The translations under genes and the position numbers were made by a program. Shown here in pieces: positions 51,001 to 64,000 of a stretch of 64,000 nt of DNA. This DNA is from Patellifolia procumbens. Taxonomy: Eukaryota > Streptophyta > Magnoliopsida > Caryophyllales > Amaranthaceae. The notes beneath the pieces were generated by a model, which worked only from the letters and a program-made list of their open reading frames with translations, ran no database searches and was not told where the DNA came from. Positions within the stretch are counted from its first letter, which is position 1, and every line of letters begins with the position of its first letter. The stretch spans positions 237,991 to 301,990 of the forward strand of contig CANSGD010000457.1 in assembly GCA_947645195.1 (NCBI GenBank), in the 5' to 3' direction.

Positions 51001-54000
51001 AAAGGGTAAAACCGTCATAGTCTCTTAGGCGATTTGTGGTGTATGAACACCTTTCAAATCATTTTGTTGTGAATAATTACCAAATATTTTTGAGTCCTTG
51101 AATAGGTATTAGATATATTTAAAGCATATGAAGCCCTTGGATCAAACTCAATTCAAAAGGGTAAAACCGTCATAGTCTCTTAGGCGATTTGTGGTGTATG
51201 AACACCTTTCAATTTTTTTGTTGTGAATATTTACAAAATAATTTTGACTCCTTGAATAGGTATTAGATATATTTAAAGCATATGAAGCCCTTGGATCAAA
51301 CTCAATTTAATCAAAGGGTAAAACCGTCATAGTCTCTTAGGGGATTTGTGGTGTATGAACACCTTTCAAATCATTTTTGGTTAATTACCAAATATTTTTG
51401 ACTCCTTGAATAGGTATTAGATATATTTCAATCATATGAAGCCCTTGGATCAAACTTATTTCAAATCAAAGGGTAAAACCGTCATAGTCTCTTAGGCGAT
51501 TTGTGGTGTATGAAAACCTTTGAAATCATTTTGTTGTGAATAATTACCAAAAACTTTTGAGTCCTTGAATAGGTATTAGATATATTTAAAGCATATGAAG
51601 CCCTTGGATCAAACTCAATTCAAATCAAAGGGTAAAACCGTCATAGTCTCTTAGGCGATTTGTGGTGTATGAACACCTTTCAAATCATTTTGTTGTGAAT
51701 AATTACCAAATATTTTTGAGTCCTTGAATAGGTATTAGATATATTTAAAGCATATGAAGCCCTTGGATCAAACTCAATTCAAATCAAAGGGTAAAACCGT
51801 CATAGTCTCTTAGGCGATTTGTGGTGTATGAACACCTTTCAAATCATTTTATTGTGAATATTTACCAAATAATTTTGAGTCCTTGAATAGGTATTAGATA
51901 TATTTAAAGCATATGAAGCCCTTGGATCAAACTCAATTCAATCAAAGGGTAAAACCGTCATAGTCTCTTAGGCGATTTGTGGTGTATGAACACCTTTCAA
52001 ATCATTTTTTAGTGAATAATTACCAAATATTTTTGAGTCCTTGAATAGGTATTAGATATATTTAAAGCATATGAAGCCCTTGGATCAAACTCAATTCAAA
52101 TCAAAGGGTAAAACCGTCATAGTCTCTTAGGCGATTTGTGGTGTATGAACACCTTTCAAATCATTTTGTGGTGAATAATTACCAAATATTTTTGAGTCCT
52201 TGAATAGGTATTAGATATATTTAAAGCATATGAAGCCCTTGGATCAAAATTCATTTCAAAAAGGGTAAAACCGTCATAGTCTCTTAGGCGATTTGTGGTG
52301 TATGAAAACCTTTCAAATCATTTTGTTGTGAATATTTACAAAATATATTTGAGTCCTTGAATAGGTATTAGATATATTTAAAGCATATGAAGCCCTTGGA
52401 TCAAACTCAATTCAAATCAAAGGGTAAAACCGTCATAGTCTCTTAGGCGATTTGTGGTGTATGAACACCTTTCAAATCAATTTTTTTGGTTAATTACCAA
52501 ATATTTTTGACTCCTTTAATAGGTATTAGATATATTTCAATCATATGAAGCCCTTGGATTAAACTTATTTCATATCAAAGGATAAAACCGTCATAGTCTC
52601 TTACGCGATTTGTGGTGTATGAAAACCTTTCAAATCATTTTGTTGTGAATAATTACCAAATATTTTTGAGTCCTTGAATAGGTATTAGATATATTTAAAG
52701 CATATGAAGCCCTTGGATCAAACTCAATTCAAATTAAAGGGTAAAACCGTCATAGTCTCTTAGGCGATTTGTGGTGTATGAACACCTTTGAAATCATTTT
52801 GTTGTGAATAATTACCAAATATTTTTGAGTCCTTGAATAGGTATTAGATATATTTAAATCATATGAAGCCCTTGGATCAAACTCAATTCAAATCAAAGGG
52901 TAAAACCGTCATAGTCTCTTAGGCGATTTGTGGTGTATGAACACCTTTCAAATCAATTTTGTGGTGAATAATTACCAAAATATTTTTGTCCTTGAATAGG
53001 TATTAGATATATTTAAAGCATATGAAGCCCTTGGATCAAACTCAATTCAAATTAAAGGGTAAAACCGTCATAGTCTCTTAGGCGATTTGTGGTGTATGAA
53101 CACCTTTCAAATCATTTTGTTGTGAATAATTACCAAAAATTTTTGAGTCCTTGAATAGGTATTAGATATATTTAAAGCATATGAAGCCCTTGGATCTAAC
53201 TCAATTCAAATCAAAGGGTAAAACCGTCATAGTCTCTTAGGGGATTTGTGGTGTATGAACACCTTTCAAATCATTTTGTTGTGAATAATTACCAAATATT
53301 TTTGAGTCCTTGAATAGGTATTAGATATATTTAAAGCATATGAAGCCCTTGGATCAAACTCAATTCAAATCAAAGGGTAAAACCGTCATAGTCTCTTACA
53401 GCGATTTGTGGTGTATGAACACCTTTCAAATCATTTTGTTGTGAATAATTACCAAATATTTTTGAGTCCTTGAATAGGTATTAGATATATTTAAAGCATA
53501 TGAAGCCCTTGGATCAAACTCAATTCAAATCAAAGGGTAAAACCGTCATAGTCTCTTAGGCGATTTGTGGTGTATGAACACCTTTCAAATCATTTTGTTG
53601 TGAATATTTACCAAATATTTTTGAGTCCTTGAATAGGTATTAGATATATTTAAAGCATATGAAGCCCTTGGATCAAACTCAATTCAATCAAAGGGTAAAA
53701 CCGTCATAGTCTCTTAGGCGATTTGTGGTGTATGAACACCTTTCAAATCATTTTGTTGTGAATAATTACCAAATATTTTTGAGTCCTTGAATAGGTATTA
53801 GATATATTTAAAGCATATGAAGCCCTTGGATCAAACTCAATTCAAATCAAAGGGTAAAACCGTCATAGTCTCTTAGGCGATTTGTGGTGTATGAACACCT
53901 TTCAAATCATTTTTTGTGGTTAATTACCAAATATTTTTGACTCCTTGAATAGGTATTAGATATATTTCAATCATATGAAGCCCTTGGATCAAACTTATTT

Positions 54001-56230
54001 CATATCAAAGGGTAAAACCGTCATAGTCTCTTAGGCGATTTGTGGTGTATGAAAACCTTTCAAATCATTTTGTTGTGAATAATTACCAAATATTTTTGAG
54101 TCCTTGAATAGGTATTAGATATATTTAAAGCATATGAAGCCCTTGGATCAAACTCAATTCAAATCAAAGGGTAAAACCGTCATAGTCTCTTAGGCGATTT
54201 GTGGTGTATGAACACCTTTGAAATCATTTTTTGGTGGTTAATTACCAAATATTTTTGACTCCTTGAATAGGTATTAGATATATTTAAAGCATATGAAGCC
54301 CTTGGATCAAACTCAATTTCAAATCAAAGGGTAAAACCGTCATAGTCTCTTAGGCGATTTGTGGTGTATGAACACCTTTCAAATCATTTTGTTGTGAATA
54401 ATTACCAAATATTTTTGTGTCCTTGAATAGGTATTAGATATATTTAAAGCATATGAAGCCCTTGGATCAAACTCATTTCATATTAAAGGGTAAAACCGTC
54501 ATAGTCTCTTAGGCGATTTGTGGTGTATGAACACCTTTCAAATCATTTTGTTGTGAATAATTACCAAATATTTTTGAGTCCTTGAATAGGTATTAGATAT
54601 ATTTAAAGCATATGAAGCCCTTGGATCAAACTCATTTCAAATCAAAGGGTAAAACCGTCATAGTCTCTTAGGCGATTTGTGGTGTATGAACACCTTTCAA
54701 ATCATTTGTTGTGCTTAATTACCAAATATTTTTGACTCCTTGAATAGGTATTAGATATATTTCAATCATATGAAGCCCTTGGATCAAACTCAATTCAAAT
54801 CAAAGGGTAAAACCGTCATAGTCTCTTAGGCGATTTGTGGTGTATGAACACCTTTCAAATCAATTTTGTTGTGAATAATTACCAAATATTTTTGAGTCCT
54901 TGAATAGGTATTAGATATATTTAAAGCATATGAAGCCCTTGGATCAAACTCATTTTTATATCAAAGGGTAAAACCGTCATAGTCTCTTAGGCGATTTGTG
55001 GTGTATGAACACCTTTCAAATCACTTTGTTGTGAATAATTACAAAAATATTTTGAGTCCATGAATAGGTATTAGATATATTTAAATCATATGAAGCCCTT
55101 GGATCAAACTCAATTTAAATCAAAGGGTAAAACCGTCATAGTCTCCTAGGCGATTTGTGGTGTATGAACACCTTTCAAATCATTTTTGTGGATAATTACC
55201 AAATATTTTTGACTCCTTGAATAGGTATTAGATATATTTCAATCATATGAAGCCCTTGGATTAAACTTATTTCATATCAAAGGGTAAAACCGTCATAGTC
55301 TCTTAGGCGATTTGTGGTGTATGAACACCTTTCAAATCATTTTGTTGTGAATAATTACCAAATATTTTTGAGTCCTTGAATAGGTATTAGATATATTTAA
55401 AGCATATGAAGCCCTTGGATCAAACTCAATTCAAATTAAAGGGTAAAACCGTCATAGTCTCTTAGGCGATTTGTGGTGTATGAACACCTTTCAAATCAAT
55501 TTTTGTGATTAATTACCAAATATTTTTGACTCCTTGAATAGGTATTAGATATATTTCAATCATATGAAGCCCTTGGATCAAAGACTTATTTCATATCAAA
55601 GGGTAAAACCGTCATAGTCTCTTAGGGGATTTGTGGTGTATGAACACCTTTCAAATCATTTGGTTGTAAATAATTACCAAATAATTTTGAGTCCTTGAAT
55701 AGACATTAGATATATTTAAAGCATATGAAGCCCTTGGATCAAACTCAGTTCAAATCAAAGGGTAAAACCGTCATAGTCTCTTAGGCGATTTGTGGTGTAT
55801 GAACACCTTTCAAATCATTTGTTGTGATTAATTACCAAATATTTTTGACTCCTTGAATAGGTATTAGATATATTTCAATCATATGAAGCCCTTGGATTAA
55901 CCTAATTTCAAATCAAAGGGTAAAACCGTCATAGTCTCTTAGGGGATTTGTGGTGTATGAACACCTTTCAAATCATTTTTTGTGCTTAATTACCAAATAT
56001 TTTTGACTCCTTGAATAGGTATTAGATATATTTCAATCATATGAACCCCTTGGATCAAACTTATTTCATATCAAAGGGTAAAACCGTTATAGTCTCTTAG
56101 GCGATTTGTGGTGTATGAAAACCTTTCAAATCATTTGGTTGTAAATAATTACCAAATATTTTTGAGTCCTTGAATAGACATTAGATATATTTAAAGCATA
56201 TGAAGCCCTTGGATCAAACTCAGTTCAAAT
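51001..56230 (+). repeat. Homogeneous monomeric satellite stretch
   Basis: About 33 monomers, most very close to one consensus (AAAGGGTAAAACCGTCATAG, CTTAGGCGATTTGTGG, GAATAGGTATTAGATATA, GAAGCCCTTGGATCAAAC). The long fixed order of variants seen to the left is not evident. Monomer length is mostly 157-160 bp. No gene is present. Confidence 0.92.
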
Positions 56231-59200
56231 CAAAGGGTAAAACCGTCATAGTCTCTTAGGAGATTTGTGGTGTATGAACACCTTTCAAATCATTTGTGGT
56301 TCTTAATTACCAAATGTCTTTAACTCCTTGAATCGGTATTAGATATATTTCAATCACATGAAGTCCTTGGATCAACCTAAATTCAAATCAAAGGGTAAAA
56401 CCGTCATAGTCTCTTAGGGGATTTGTGGTGTATGAACACCTTTCATATCATTTTTTTTGCTTAATTACCAAATATTATTGACTCCTTGAATAGGTATTAG
56501 ATATATTTCAATCATATGAACCCCTTGGATCAAACTTATTCCATATCAAAGGGTAAAACCGTCATAGTCTCTTAGGCGATTTGTGGTGTATGAAAACCTT
56601 TCAAATCACTTTGTTGTGAATAATTACCAAAATAATTTGAGTCCATGAATAGGTATTAGATATATTTAAATCATATGAAGCCCTTGGATCTAACTCAATT
56701 CAAATCAAAGGGTAAAACCATCATAGTCTCTTAGGCATTTTTTTGGTATATGACCACCTTTCAAATCATTTTTGGTGGTTAGTTACCAAATAATTTTCAC
56801 TCCTTGAATTGGTATTAGGTATATTTCAATCATACGAAGCCCTTGGATTAAACTTATTTCAAATCAAAGGGTAAAACCGTCATAGTCTCTTAGGCGATTT
56901 GTGGTGTATGAACACCTTTCAAATCAGTTTGTTGTGAATAATTACCAAATATTTTTGAGTCCTTTAATAGGTATTAGATATTTTTAAAGCATATCAAGCG
57001 CTTGGATCAAACTCAAATCATATTAAAGGGTAAAATCGTCATAGTCTCTACGGCGATTTGTGTTGTATGAAGACCTTTCAAATTATTTTATTGTGAATAT
57101 TTACAAAATATTTATGACTCCTTGAATAAGTATCAGACATATTTAAATCATATGAAGCTCTTGGATAAAACTCAATTTAAATCAAATGGTAAAGCCGTCT
57201 TAGTCTATTAGGCGATTTGTTTGTGTATGAACACCTTTCAAATCATTTTGTTAAGAATAATTACCAAATATTTTTGAGTCCTTGAATAGGTATTATATCT
57301 ATTTAAAGCATATGAAGCCCTTGGATTAAACTCAATTCAAATTAAAGGGTAAAACCGTCATAGTCTCTTAGGCGATTTGTGGTGTATGAACACCTTTCAA
57401 ATCAATTTTTGTGCTTAATTACCAAATATTTTTGACTCCTTGAATAGGTATTAGATATATTTCAATCATATGAAGCCCTTGGATCAAACTGATTTCATAT
57501 CAAAGGGTAAAACCGTCATAGTCTATTAGGCGATTTGTGGTATATAAAAACCTTTGAAATCATTTTGTTGTGAATAATTACCAGAAAATTTTGACTCCTT
57601 GAATAGGTATTAGATATATTTAAAGCATATGAAGCCCTTGGATCTAACTCAATTCAAATCAAAGGGTAAAACCGTCATAGTCTCCAAGGCGATTTGTGGT
57701 GTATGGACACCTTTCAAATCATTTTGTTCTGAATAATTACCAAATAATTTTGAGTCCTTGAATAGTTATTAGATATATTTATAGCATATGAAGCCCTTGG
57801 ATCAAACTCAATTCAATTTAAAGGGTAAAACCGTCATAGTCTCTTAGGCGATTTGTGGTGTATGACCACCTTTCAAAAAATTTATTGTGAATATTTACCA
57901 AATAATTCTGTCTCCTTGAATATGTATTAGATATATTTAAAGCATATGAAGCCCTTGGATCAAACTCAATTCAAATTAAAGGGTAAAACCGTCATAGACT
58001 CTTAGGAGATTTGTGGTGTATGACCACCTTTCAAAAAAAATTTATTGTTATTATTTACCAAATAATTCTGACTCCTTGAATCGGTATTAGATATATTTCA
58101 ATCACATGAAGTCCTTGGATCAACCTAAATTCAAATCAAAGGGTAAAACTGTCATAGTCTCTTATGGGATTTGTGGTGTATGAACACCTTTCATATCATT
58201 TTTTGTGCTTAATTACCAAATATTATTGACTCCTTGAATAGGTATCAGATATATTACAATCATATGAACCCATTGGATCAAACTTATTTCATATCAAAGG
58301 GTAAAACCGTTATAATCTCTTAGGGGATTTGTGGTGTATGAACACCTTTCAAATCATTTGGTTGTAAATAATTACCAAATATTTTTGAGTCCTTGAATAG
58401 ACATTAGATATATTTAATGCATATGAATCCCTTGGATCAAACTCAGTTCAAATCAAAGGGTAAAACCGTCATAGACTCTTAGGAGATTTGTGGTGTATGA
58501 ACACCTTTCAAATCATTTGTGGTTCTTAATTAACAAATGTCTTTAACTCCTTGAATCGGTATTAGATATATTTCAATCATATGAAGTCCTTGGATTAACC
58601 TAAATTTAAATCAAAGGGTAAAACTGTCATAGTCTCTTAGGGGATTTGTGGTGTATGAACACCTTTCATATCATTTTTTGTGCTTAATTACCAAATATTA
58701 TTGACTCCTTGAATAGGTATTAGATATATTTCAATCATATGAACCCCTTGGATCAAACTTATTTCATATCAAAGGGTAAAACCGTCATAGTCTCTTAGGC
58801 GATTTGTGGTGTATGAAAACCTTTCAAATCACTTTGTTGTGAATAATTACCAAAATAATTTGAGTCCATGAATAGGTATTAGATATATTTAAATCATATG
58901 AAGCCCTTGGATCTAACTCAATTCAAATCAAAGGGTAAAACCATCATAGTCTCTTAGGCGTTTTTTGGTGTATGACCACCTTTCAAATCATTTTTGGTGG
59001 TTAGTTACCAAGTAATTTTCACTCCTTGAATTGGTATTAGGTATATTTCAATCATACGAAGCCCTTGGATTAAACTTATTTCAAATCAAAGGGTAAAACC
59101 GTCATAGTCTCATAGGCGATTTGTGGTGTATGAACACCTTTCAAATCAGTTTGTTGTGAATAATTACCAAATATTTTTTGAGTCCTTTAATAGGTATTAG

Positions 59201-60420
59201 ATATTTTTAAAGCATATCAAGCGCTTGGATCAAACTCAAATCATATTAAAGGGTAAAATCGTCATAGTCTCTACGGCGATTTGTGTTGTATGAAGACCTT
59301 TCAAATTATTTTATTGTGAATATTTACAAAATATTTATGACTCCTTGAATAAGTATCAGACATATTTAAATCATATGAAGCTCTTGGATAAAACTCAATT
59401 TAAATCAAATGGTAAAGCCGTCTTAGTCTATTAGGCGATTTGTTTGTGTATGAACACCTTTCAAATCATTTTGTTAAGAATAATTACCAAATATTTTTGA
59501 GTCCTTGAATAGGTATTATATCTATTTAAAGCATATCAAGCCCTTGGATTAAACTCAATTCAAATTAAAGGGTAAAACCGTCATAGTCTCTTAGGCGATT
59601 TGTGGTGTATCAACACCTTTCAAATCATTTTTTGTGCTTAATTACCAAATATTTTTCACTCCATGAATAGCTATTAGATATATTTCAATCATATGAAGCC
59701 CTTGGATCAAACTGATTTCATATCAAAGGGTAAAACTGTCATAGTCTATTAGGCGATTTGTGGTATATAAAAACCTTTGAAATCATTTTGTTGTGAATTA
59801 TTACCAGAAAATTTTGACTCCTTGAATAGGTATTAGATATATTTAAAGAATATGAAGCCCTTGGATCTAACTCAATTCAAATCAAAGGGTAAAACCGTCA
59901 TAGTCTCTAAGGCGATTTGTGGTGTATGAACACCTTTCAAATCATTTTGTTGAGAATAATTACCAAATAATTTTGAGTCCTTGAATAGATATTAGATATA
60001 TTTATAGCATATGAAGCCCTTGGATCAAACTCAATTCAATTTAAAGGTAAAACCGTCATAGTCTCTTAGGCGATTTGTGGTGTATGACCACCTTTCAAAA
60101 ATTTTATTGTGAATATTTACCAAATAATTCTGTCTCCTTGAATATGTATTAGATATATATAAAGCATATGAAGCCCTTGGATCAAACTCTATTCAAATTA
60201 AAGGGTAAAACCGTCATAGTGTCTTAGGCGATTTGTGGTGTATGACCAACTTTCAAAAAAAATTATTGTGATTATTTACCAAATAATTCGGACTCCTTGA
60301 ATCATATTAGATATATTTCAATCATATGAAATCCTTGGATCAACCTAAATTCAAATAAAAGGGTAAAACCGTCATAGTCTCTTAGGGGATTTCTAGTGTA
60401 TGAACACCTTTCAAATCATT
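56231..60420 (+). repeat. Satellite with tandem 2.22-kb (14-monomer) duplication
   Basis: Landmarks repeat at about 2,222 bp: GTGGTTCTTAATTA near 56296 and 58519, CTACGGCGATTTGTGTTG near 57049 and 59272, TTTGTTTGTGTATG, and the TTTGGT-TATGACCACC monomer near 56730 and 58953. The copies have more differences than the 3.3- and 3.6-kb duplications, so this event is older. Confidence 0.88.
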
Positions 60421-63400
60421 TTTTGTGCTTAATTACCAAATATTATTGGCTCCTTGAATAGGTATTATATATATTTCAATCATATGAACCCCTTGGATCA
60501 AACTTATTTCATATCAAAGGGTAAAACCGTCATAGTCTCTTAGGGGATTTGTGGTGTATGAACACCTTTCAAATCATTTTTTTTGATTAATTGCCAAATA
60601 TTTTTGAATCCATGAATAGGTATTACATATATTTCAATCATATGAAGCCCTTGGATCAAACTCAATTCAAATCAAAGGGTAAAACTGTCATAGTCTCTTA
60701 GGCGATTTGTGGTGTATGAATATCTTTCAAATCATTTGTGGTGCTTAATTACCAATTGTTTTTGACTCCATGAATCGGTATTAGATATATTTCTATGATA
60801 TGAAGCCCTTGGATCAACCTCAATTCAAATCAAAGGGTAAAACCGTCATAGTCTCTTAGGGGATTTGTGGTGTATGAACACCTTTCAAATCATTTTGTTG
60901 TGAATAATTACCAAAATATTTTGAGTCCTTATGAATAGGTATTAGATATATTTAAATCATATGAAGCCCTTGGATCAAACTTAATTCATATCAATGGGTA
61001 AAACCGTCATAGTCTCTTAGGCGATTTGTGGTGTATGAACACCTTTCAAATCATTTTGTTGGTTGAATAATTACCAAAATATTTTTGAGTCCTTGAATAG
61101 GTATTAGATATATTTAAAGCATATGAAGCCCTTGGATCAAACTCAATTCAAATCAAAGGGTAAAACCGTCATAGTCTCTTAGGCGATTTGTGGTGTATGA
61201 ACACCTTTCAAATCATTTTTTGTGAATAATTACCAAATATTTTTGAGTCCTTGAATAGGTATTAGATATATTTAAAGCATATGAAGCCCTTGGATCAAAC
61301 TCTAATTCAAATCAAAGGGTAAAACCGTCATAGTCTCTTAGGGGATTTGTGGTGTATGAACACCTTTCAAATAATTTATTGTGAATAATTACCAAATATT
61401 TTTGAGTCCTTGAATAGGTATTAGATATATTTAAAGCATATGAAGCCCTTGGATCAAACTCAATTTCAAATCAAAGGGTAAAACCGTCATAGTCTCTTAG
61501 GGGATTTGTGGTGTATGAACACCTTTCAAATCATTTTGTTGTGAATAATTACCAAATATTTTTGAGTCCTTGAATAGGTATTAGATATATTTAAAGCATA
61601 TGAAGCCCTTGGATCAAACTCAATTCAAATCAAAGGGTAAAACCGTTCATAGTCTCTTAGGCGATTTGTGGTGTATGAACACCTTTCAAATCATTTTATT
61701 GTGAATAATTACCAAATATTTTTGAGTCCTTGAATAGGTATTAGATATATTTAAATTGCATATGAAGCCCTTGGATTAAACTTATTTCAAATTAAAGGAG
61801 TAAAACCGTCGGGTATAGTCTCTTAGGCGATTTGTGGTGTATGAACCACCTTTCAAATCATTTTGTTGTGAATAATTACCTAATATTTTTGATTCCTTGA
61901 ATAGGTATTAGATATATTTAAAGCATATGAAGCCCTTGGATCAAACTCAATTCAAATTAAAAGGGTAAAACCGTCATAGTCTCTTAGGGGATTTGTGGTG
62001 TATGAACACCTTTCATATCATTTTTTTTGCTTAATTACCAAATATTATTGACTCCTTGAATAGGTATTAGATATATTTCAATCATATGAACCCCTTGGAT
62101 CAAACTTATTTCATATCAAAGGGTAAAGCCGTCATAGTCTCTTAGGCAATTTGTGGTGTATGTAAACCTTTCAAATCACTTTGTTGTGAATAATTGCCAA
62201 AATAATTTGTGTCCATGAATAGGTATTAGATATATTTAAATCATATGAAGCCCTTGGATCTAACTCAATTCAAATCAAAGGGTAAAACCATCATAGTCTC
62301 TTAGGCATTTTTACGTATATGAACACCTTTCAAATCATTTTTGGTGGATAGTTACCAAATAATTTTCACTCCTTGAATTGGTATTAGGTATATTTCAATC
62401 ATACGAAGACTTTGGATTAAACTTATTTCAAATCAATGGGTACAACCGTCATAGTCTCTTAGGCGATTTGTGGTGTATGAACACCTTTCAAATCAGTTTG
62501 TTGTGAATAATTACCAAATATTTTTGAGTCCTTTAATAGGTATTAAATATTTTTAAAGCATTTGAAGCCCTTGGATTATACTCAATTCTAATTAAAGGGT
62601 AAAACCGTCATAGTCTCTTAGGGGATTTGTGGTGTATGAACACCTTTCAAATCATTTTTTGTGCTTAATTACCAAATATTATTGACTCCTTGAATAAGTA
62701 TTAGATATATTTCAATCGTATGAACCACTTGGATCAAATTTATTTCATATGAAAGGGTAAAACCGTCATAGTCTCTTAGGGGATTTGTGGTGTATGCACA
62801 CCTTTCAAATCATTTGGTTGTAAATAATTACCAAATATTTTTGAGTCCTTGAATAGACATTAGATATATTTAAAGCATATGAAGCCCTTGGATCAAGCTC
62901 AGTTCAAATCAAAGGGTAAAACCGTCATAGTCTCTTAGGCGATTTGTGGTGTATGAAAACCTAAAAAAAAAAAATGTGAATATTTATAAAATAATTCTGA
63001 CTCCTTGAATATGTATTATATATTATTTAAAGCTTATGAATCCCTTGGATCAAACCTCAATTTACATCATCAGGGGAAACGACCGTCATGCAGCCTCTCA
63101 GGCGATTTGTGGTGTATGAAAACCTTTCAAATCAATTTTTTTGGTTAATTACCAAATATTTTTGACTCCTTTAATAGGTATTAGATATATTTCAATCATA
63201 TGAAGCCCTTGGATTAAACTTATTTCATATAAAAGAATAAAACCGTCATAGTCTCTTAGGCGATTTGTGGTGTATGAAAACCTTTCAAATCATTTGGTTG
63301 TAAATAATTACCAAATATTTTTGAGTCCTTGAATAGATATTAGATATATTTAAAGCATATGATGCCCTTGGATCAAACTCATTTCAAATCAAAGGGTAAA

Positions 63401-64000
63401 ACCGTCATAGTCTCTTAGGCGATTTGTGGTGTATGAAAACCTTTCAAATCACTTTGTTGTGAATAATTACCAAAATAATTTTGAGTCCATGTATAGGTAT
63501 TAGATATATTTAAATCTTATAAAGCCCTTGGATCTAACTCAATTCAAATCAAAGGGTAAAACCATCATAGTCTCTTAGGCATTTTTATGTATATGAAGAC
63601 CTTTCAAATCATTTTTGGTGGATAGTTACCAAATAATTTTTCACTCCTTGAATTGGTATTAGGTATATTTCAATCATACGAAGACCTTGGATTAACCTTA
63701 TTTCAAATCAATGGGTACAACCGTCATAGTCTCTTAGGTGATTTGTGGTGTATGAACACCTTTCAAATCAGTTTGTTGTGAATAATTACCAAATATTTTT
63801 GAGTCCTTTAATAGGTATTAGATATTTTTAAAGCATATGAAGCCCTTGGATTAATCTCAATTTCTAATTAAAGGGTAAAACCGTCATAGTCTCTTAGGGG
63901 ATTTGTGGTGTATGAACATCTTTCAAATCATTTTTTGTGCTTAATTACCAAATATTATTGACTCCTTGAATAGGTATTAGATATATTTCAATCATATGAA
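60421..64000 (+). repeat. Satellite array to the right end of the window
   Basis: About 22 monomers in plus orientation. The CTTAGGCATTTTTA monomer recurs near 62300 and 63570, about 1,270 bp (8 monomers) apart. Irregular insertions occur near 61750-61850 (for example CCGTCGGGTATAG), a 12-A run at 62963-62974, and a disturbed monomer at 63050-63105. The array runs off the window end. No gene is present. Confidence 0.9.

Noticed and set aside
62963..62974. Poly-A run as the tail of a non-LTR retroposon
   Set aside because: There is no foreign sequence before the run and no target duplication; it replaces a T/A-rich piece of the monomer.
1..64000. CRISPR array or prokaryotic repeat locus
   Set aside because: Repeats are about 159 bp, contiguous, without unique spacers and without cas genes. 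This is tandem satellite DNA.

Overview
The window is plant nuclear DNA, almost certainly from a centromeric or pericentromeric region of a eudicot. About 55.6 kb of the 64 kb is one AT-rich tandem satellite with a monomer of about 159 bp. The other 8.4 kb is two Ty3/gypsy LTR retrotransposon copies of one family inserted into the satellite. I see no cellular gene, tRNA, rRNA, CRISPR array or prokaryotic feature. The plant assignment rests on the initiator-tRNA-Met primer binding site, the CRM/chromovirus-like polyprotein, and the satellite/retrotransposon architecture. The species cannot be named from sequence alone. A 159-bp centromeric satellite is known from carrot (Cent-Dc), which is a testable but unproven candidate.

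Layout: 1-2383 is satellite in one orientation (called minus here). At about 2374-2384 the array flips head-to-head through a near-palindrome, and all later satellite is in the opposite (plus) orientation. Element 1 (3466-9841, plus strand) is 6,376 bp, with 808-bp LTRs differing at one base, a CCTTG target duplication, a PBS, a PPT and a full gag-pol coding region broken by three single-base frameshifts. The 3' end of the coding region runs into the 3' LTR. Satellite follows (9842-10699). Element 2 (10700-12760, minus strand) is a 2,061-bp derivative keeping only an integrase-encoding segment and the 3' LTR, yet it is still flanked by a perfect ATAAT target duplication. From 12761 to 64000 there is only satellite.

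The satellite is hierarchically organised. Between about 14 and 50 kb, twelve distinguishable monomer variants recur in a fixed order, giving a higher-order repeat of about 1,895 bp, with 7-, 10-, 13- and 14-monomer variants. Very recent tandem duplications of about 3,619 bp (14.5-21.7 kb) and about 3,320 bp (33.25-39.9 kb) sit on top of this, and a roughly 2,222-bp duplication lies at 56.2-60.5 kb. From about 51 to 55.5 kb the monomers are much closer to a single consensus with no clear higher-order pattern.

Nothing here is a metabolic or regulatory gene system. The biology is satellite evolution by unequal exchange, plus targeted or tolerated insertion of a centromere-type retrotransposon whose convergent LTR promoters could transcribe the satellite between the two copies. 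Three single-base deletions in an element with near-identical LTRs, and a few indel-rich patches in the array, suggest that some irregularities could be assembly errors.
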